From assembly GCF_963576545.1 (NCBI RefSeq), contig NC_083651.1, forward strand, positions 10,652,386 to 10,716,385: a stretch of DNA of 64,000 nt, in the 5' to 3' direction. The notes under the pieces were generated by a model, which saw only the letters and a program-made list of their open reading frames with translations, searched no databases and was not told where the DNA came from. The position numbers and the translations under genes are program-made. Below are positions 59,001 through 64,000 of this stretch, piece by piece. Positions within the stretch are counted from its first letter, which is position 1. Every line of letters begins with the position of its first letter. Source of the DNA: Limanda limanda. Taxonomy: Eukaryota; Chordata; Actinopteri; Pleuronectiformes; Pleuronectidae.

Positions 59001-61096
59001 AAGATGTATTACTGCCTTCAAATCTGTTATTTATTTAATGCCTTTTTTAATATCGTTACTTTTGTTTGTCTAAACATGGCTGCAATCATATATTTCCTCT
59101 CAGGTTTTTCCTTAATGTTTATGTTACAAACCAAAGAATGCAAATGAAAGCTTATAAATTCCTAAATAAGGAATGTTTATCAGCCAATAAAAACAATTTG
59201 GAATTTTTGCAAAGTGAATTTCCCAGTTTGTTTTTAACAAAACAGCTCAAACAGCACAGAACCTTAGTTTAAAGATTCCTGTATGTATTAGGCAGTATTT
59301 TGATAGGATAGAAAGTATTTTTTATTTGTAATTATTTAGAATATAGTTTATGGTCAAAAAAATCTAGCTTCAATCATATTTCGTTTTCATTGATAACAAC
59401 ACTTAAAGAATCATTGTGAATCTTTGAAATACTTTTTATTTTTTTAAATTTTACTCCCTTATATTGGTGTTTTAGAGAATGCTACATATTGCTCATGATC
59501 TAGTATTTAGCATTTTAGCCTTTATTGTTTGAGCGAAGTAAAGGCAGGAAACATGGGGAGGAGGATTAGAATAACGTGAAACTAAGATTTCCCACCAGGG
59601 CTGTTGCATTTGTATGAGTCTTAACCACTAATCTGCCAGTTATGGCCTCACCAACACCACCGTGAAAGAAAGACACTGAAGCCAGTGGCTCACAGCTGGA
59701 TGCTTTGTAGGTTTGGATATTAAGATAATGGTACTTGCAGTTGTTTTGGGTGTTGGAGGTAGCTATTAGAGGTTTATGGGCTGTGTGGATTTACAGCAGC
59801 TCCACAGCATGGGTCATTACCCAGCTAATGAGAGGAGAGGGTGACCCTGCTAACTCGCTCTCAGTTCCTTCCACCCCTGGGTATTACAGCTGGACTGGCC
59901 CAAGGCCAGGGGAACCCAACCAGGACTTAATTGAATGTGAAATGAAAATAGGTTAGCATGTATGACACAGACCACACAGTTAGATTTCCACACACAGCAT
60001 TCCTTTCAGCATTTCTATCAACACAGATCATTGATGTGATTGTTGAAAGAGAAACGTTGCATACACAGTTTTTCTGATCCAGTGCAGATTAATATGGACC
60101 ATACTGAATGTTCAGATATGCACAAAGTAAAGTTGTGTTGCACCATGATCACAGATACACACATTCTCTCACATGCACGACTGTTGCTGGTCAATGGCAG
60201 CCTCTGATATCTGAATGGTAAAATGGAGATGAGTGTACTTACATCCTCGCAGGCACTCAAGTGTGTGGGCAGCAGTGTTGTAGGCAGCTGCTCATCAGTT
60301 CCCCATTGTTCTGTTGCTTACTCTGTGTTTGCCCGCCTCTGAGGCACTTTCCCTGCACCAATCAGAGAGTTTAGAGGGAGTGCACTGTGGGAAAACCAGT
60401 ATCCTCATGCCTTTCAGAACCTCCGACAAGTGCCTGTGATTCTTTATGAGGTCTTAGGCTAAATTTCTCAAAGGAGCAGAATGCTGACGAAAGACTTTAT
60501 CTGCGGTTTTCTGTACTTTCATGTCAGTGATTTTCAAGGTGTTTACTTGTAGTTGGGGGATCAGTCGTTAAATGGATGTTCAAATGTTCAAGCAACCCAG
60601 TGTTGTTATTTATTTTTATCTTAAATTAACAGATTTAAATCAGTTTGAAGGTACACTTACTTAAAATGGAGCGAGTGACCTTTCTGTCATTCCCACATTC
60701 CTGTCCAGAGCATGAAATAAAGCTGATGGTTATGAAGGGATTTACTTCTTTGCCCCTACAAAAGAAGAACCCTTTAACTTAATTTAAATACTTTTACCTC
60801 CAGCGGATTTTCACCCCTTACTGTATCAGATTCTTCACCCCATTGTCTGAACTGTAGCTCTGACCAAATGTGGTCTAATGCTAATGGTCAGCATTAGTTC
60901 TATTTCGTCCCTTGCAGCCTTGGTCAGGAAAGCTGCGGAAATCCCAGCCGGAAAGCTCCCCAGCTCAGCCGAGCCTGAAATTGGCTTGAATGGAGTGGGA
61001 AGCAGTCGCAGGTCACCTGAATGGGTCCACTGTTACACTGCACTATACACTAAATCTCATCTGAGCCAAGCAAGGCAGTAATTTTGTATTTATCAA
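56008..61096 (+). other. NALCN: NALCN intron 14, middle part
   Basis: Non-coding. It contains a purine-rich block with a G-run (about 58290-58400). I saw no recognisable gene, transposase or NALCN exon in this stretch. Confidence 0.5.
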
Positions 61097-61922
61097 TAGG
61101 GTTGCAAAGGGGCGGAAAGTTTCCGGTAAATTTCCGGAAACTTTCCGTAAACTTTCCATGGGAAGTTTAGCTCGGGAATTTTGGGAATTTTGAAAAAAAA
61201 AAAAATACGCAGATTAAACGCTGAGCAATATAAACACCATTCAAAACTCTATTTTAAAGATGTATGGAATGTTGAGTTTCAACCCTCCACTGTGCATTCT
61301 TCCATCACATGCACAGATAACTCCCAGCATCCTTCACTCTACAGCAGGGCTATTGAGGCCTGCTGTAGTGTGCAGGACTAGTCAGGTAAGTTTTGATGAT
61401 ATTACTGGGGAAAATATATTAGCATGCTGATTGAGGATTGTTCATCTAGTTTCCATTCATTTATCCATCAATTGCTAAATATGTTTACAGACGATTCCAA
61501 TTGTTTGGCTAACTATTTATATCTCTGGCATTGCATTAGCGTTTTTTTACAAACTTTTTTCTCATCTTATTCTACAGAACAATGCCACGTGCACTCTCAT
61601 GTGTGGAGACATTTCACCCCATCCAATGTAGAAGGAAAGGCTGTGTACATTTGCAAATACTGTGCAAAGACCTATGTTAAGAATGACAGCGATGCAGAAG
61701 CATATAGTCAAGTGCCCAAAGTTTCCTCAGGGCTCAAATCAGCCTATGACAAAACAAAATGTTTATATTTATGTTTGTATATGACAAGGTAAATACAGTT
61801 AGTATAAATTACCCACAACATTTCCCGTTTATTCCCGTTAATTCCCGTATATTCCCGTATATTCCCGTTAATTCCCATGGAAAGTTTCCAACTTTGAATA
61901 TTCCCCGAATTTTGCAACCCTA
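61097..61922 (+). mobile_element. hAT element (826 bp) with perfect 8-bp target duplication
   Basis: The termini TAGGGTTGCAAA and TTTGCAACCCTA are inverted repeats. TTTATCAA flanks both sides exactly (61089-61096 and 61923-61930), an 8-bp duplication typical of hAT. Subterminal arrays of short motifs (TTTCCGGAAA-like on the left, ATTCCCGTTA-like on the right) probably serve as transposase-binding sites. The interior keeps a remnant of the transposase zinc-finger exon, but no catalytic region, so it is non-autonomous. Confidence 0.93.
61578..61792 (+). pseudogene. Frameshifted BED zinc-finger exon of an hAT transposase
   Basis: After an acceptor-like TTATTCTACAG, one frame reads SHVWRHFTPSNVEGKAVYIC and CKYCAKTYVKN, the start of a BED finger with both cysteines. 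The expected histidine-cysteine half (MQKHIVKCPKF) follows in a different frame near 61695. An indel between them breaks the C-C-H-C finger, and no downstream transposase domain is present. It is a relic, not a functional gene. Confidence 0.75.
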
Positions 61923-62164
61923 TTTATCAACCACTGACTGTGACACAAAGGGAAACAGATTTTTTTTTCCTTAGCACACACCTACACTTATGCACTTACT
62001 GCATGTGATTGTCACACCCACACACATTACTGGTTAAAACACCTGCATTTTTACTTTTTTCCATATTATGTTGTTACTGGAATTTACACTGTGTAATAGC
62101 AAACTAGAAGTCTAGAATAAATAAATGAAAACAAAAAAGAATCACAAAAACATACTCTCAGTTA

Positions 62165-62480
62165 AGATTAAGATACATGTATTTGTCCCAAACACATGCA
62201 CAGACATGCACAAGCACACTCATGCAATTGTAGGGGAATTTAACCTCTGCTTTTAACCCATCTGGTGCAGGACACACAGAGCAGTGGGCAGCCATGTACG
62301 GCGCCCGGGGAGCAAGGTGCCTTGCTCAGGGGCACTAGACAGGGTAGGGAGAATTTTTGGACAGATCAATCCAGGTTCGTCTTTTTGTCGTTTCTCCGTG
62401 GAGTTGAACCAGAGACGAACCAGAGACCTTTTCTGCCCATAGTCCAAGTTTCTGCCACTAGTCCACCGCCTTCACTGGTT
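62165..62480 (+). repeat. LINE-type 3' tail fragment
   Basis: AAGATACATGTATTTGTCCC, GGGGAATTTAACCTCTGC, TTTTAACCCATCTGG, CAGTGGGCAGCCATG, GCGCCCGGGGAGCAAGG and GTGCCTTGCTCAGGGGCACT follow in the order typical of a very common teleost LINE 3' region. There is no ORF. The family assignment is from memory. Confidence 0.6.
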
Positions 62481-64000
62481 ATCACTGTTCACAAATGTTT
62501 GACATATTCAGAAGAAGACAATTCTTACAGCAAGGGAAATAAAACATTGTAAATCCACATTCTGTATTGGAAGATTGACGACATGACAGCCCTCCATGTT
62601 GATGAAGGACACATGGACCAAACAGAAATGTGGTGAAACGTCATGATTGACAGCTGAGACTTATTAACGATTGCTCGAGTGCATGTATCTACAGGACTTT
62701 GATACCGTGGCTCCACTCTATGATCATTTCTGCACAGACTCCAAATGACGTCCAATGTGCAAGATGGTGGCATTCAGTCTGAAGCCTGTGCTGCTCCTAC
62801 ATCAGTCTTTGCCAATTTCTTATACTTGTCTTCTAGTATTTTAGGTCAGAAATATATGTGAAAACCAAACATTTGGCTAAAAGACACTAAAATGCTCCGA
62901 TTGTAGTGATGAACCCAAGGGAAGCCTTCATCTGATCTTACTGGCAAATGCTCCTGAGCTTGCATCAGTGATTGATTTATTGATCCGACACACTGACTAA
63001 AGACTGAAGGCCCAGTGGTTTAAAGTTAATGGCGATCTATGGCTACTACTGACTCACCAAGTGAACAGCCTTACATTGTGGCAGTAATTAGGAACCTATT
63101 TGTTTTATTCTGTTTTATATTTCTTGACCTCCTGGACTTTAATTAGCATGAACAAACTAGTCTCAGTGATCCACCCTGGGTTGAACTCCGATCTGTTTAC
63201 CCAGAATGCATTGAGGGCAAAGTTAGTGCAATTCTTTGCTTATTCCGCAGCCGTAGCAGTGAGTCCCCAGACGCAGCATTTAAATAAATAAACAGATGAA
63301 TCGAAGTCCATGAGTAAGCGTGGCTCACTCGCACTAAACTAGTCTGTTTATGAGAACAGATTTTGACAACAATTCTTTTTGAATGTGTGAGTCTGTTCCT
63401 GTTCCTGTTGCTGCGACTGTTTTCTCCTTCCTCCTTTTGGGAAAAGAGACAAGAGCGAGTTCAGTCAGGGACGGAGGCAATGAGCAGAATCTGAAGCTGG
63501 AGCGGTTTCGTATAAATAGATGTGGAAAGATGTTCACTCTGATGGTGGAGAGCAAACTCAGTGAGAGGTGGAGATGAACACAGGGAGCCACAAAGGACTA
63601 GACAGCAGGGAAAGTTTCGCTGTAATGGGATACTGCTGCAGATAAGGGTGTAAAGCTAAACTGTACATCTCGCTGAGTTTGCCCGATTGATTAGGACCTC
63701 TGGGAACCGTAGGGTCCATATTAATTCTGCACTATATATGTGTGTGGGTGCTTGCTCGTGAATTTCCGTGTAGTGTGTTTTTGCCTCAGCATCCAAATGT
63801 ACAGGTACTATTTGAGATGACCGCAGCACTTTACAGTTAAGTTTCACCTAGAGAACTGCAGCACAAGAAAGAAACTCACATTTCTGCTCAACACATTTTT
63901 TCAGTGTAAAAAGTTAATCCCACTTTTCTGTCTCTAATCATACCCAAGTTTTGTGTCATTATTATTTTCCCGTGCATGTACTTCTGCCGACCTCCCTCTT
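62481..64000 (+). other. NALCN: NALCN intron 14, right edge
   Basis: Non-coding. I saw no NALCN exon, repeat with clear ends or conserved ORF up to the right edge. Confidence 0.5.

Overview
This window is vertebrate, almost certainly teleost fish, genomic DNA. The only well-supported host genes are split into short exons with canonical GT/AG splice sites. The non-coding DNA is full of (CA)n microsatellites, hAT-like miniature elements with 8-bp target duplications, a Tc1 transposon, L2-type LINE tails and other dispersed repeats of the kind common in spiny-rayed fishes. No prokaryotic features (operons, ribosome binding sites, CRISPR) are present.

Two neighbouring genes are recognised, arranged head to head as in human 13q33. 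On the minus strand, ITGBL1 (integrin beta-like 1) contributes its signal-peptide exon (7980-8071) and the exon for the first cysteine-rich repeat (4440-4642); the rest lies left of the window. On the plus strand, NALCN (the sodium-leak channel) contributes 14 consecutive coding exons from the start codon (19578) to 51592. These encode residues 1 to 612: domain I, the I-II linker and domain II, with the first two glutamates of the EEKE selectivity filter. All exon junctions keep frame. The remaining half of the channel lies right of the window, after an intron of more than 12.4 kb. A CpG-rich segment at about 14.25-14.84 kb, between the two start codons, is the best candidate for the NALCN promoter and non-coding first exon.

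1-8 kb: ITGBL1 introns with a long (CA)n tract and old dispersed repeats. 8-14 kb: an accessory-looking island. Direct repeats of about 1.09 kb (9308-10394 and 12740-14096) flank a 486-codon ORF made of alternating acidic and lysine-rich units of about 80 residues. The ORF is preceded by a nonsense codon in a further repeat unit and decays at its 3' end, so it looks like the relic of an unidentified gene. The right-hand repeat carries a 253-bp hAT-type insertion whose empty site is preserved in the left-hand repeat. 14-19.5 kb: CpG island, a local duplication split by a mobile element that itself holds a 61-bp hAT-like insertion, another inverted-repeat element and a LINE tail. 19.5-51.6 kb: NALCN exons and introns. 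The introns contain a CpG-rich CRE/ETS-like cluster, an hAT element with a perfect 8-bp duplication, an L2-type reverse-transcriptase remnant, a SINE-like repeat and a young Tc1 transposon (45974-47580) with intact DD34E transposase and nearly identical 200-bp arms. 51.6-64 kb: NALCN intron only, with microsatellites, candidate conserved non-coding blocks and an 826-bp hAT element carrying a frameshifted BED zinc finger.

No wholly new system is evident. The most unusual items are the repeat-unit ORF island at 9.3-14.1 kb and the set of precisely datable hAT and Tc1 insertions.
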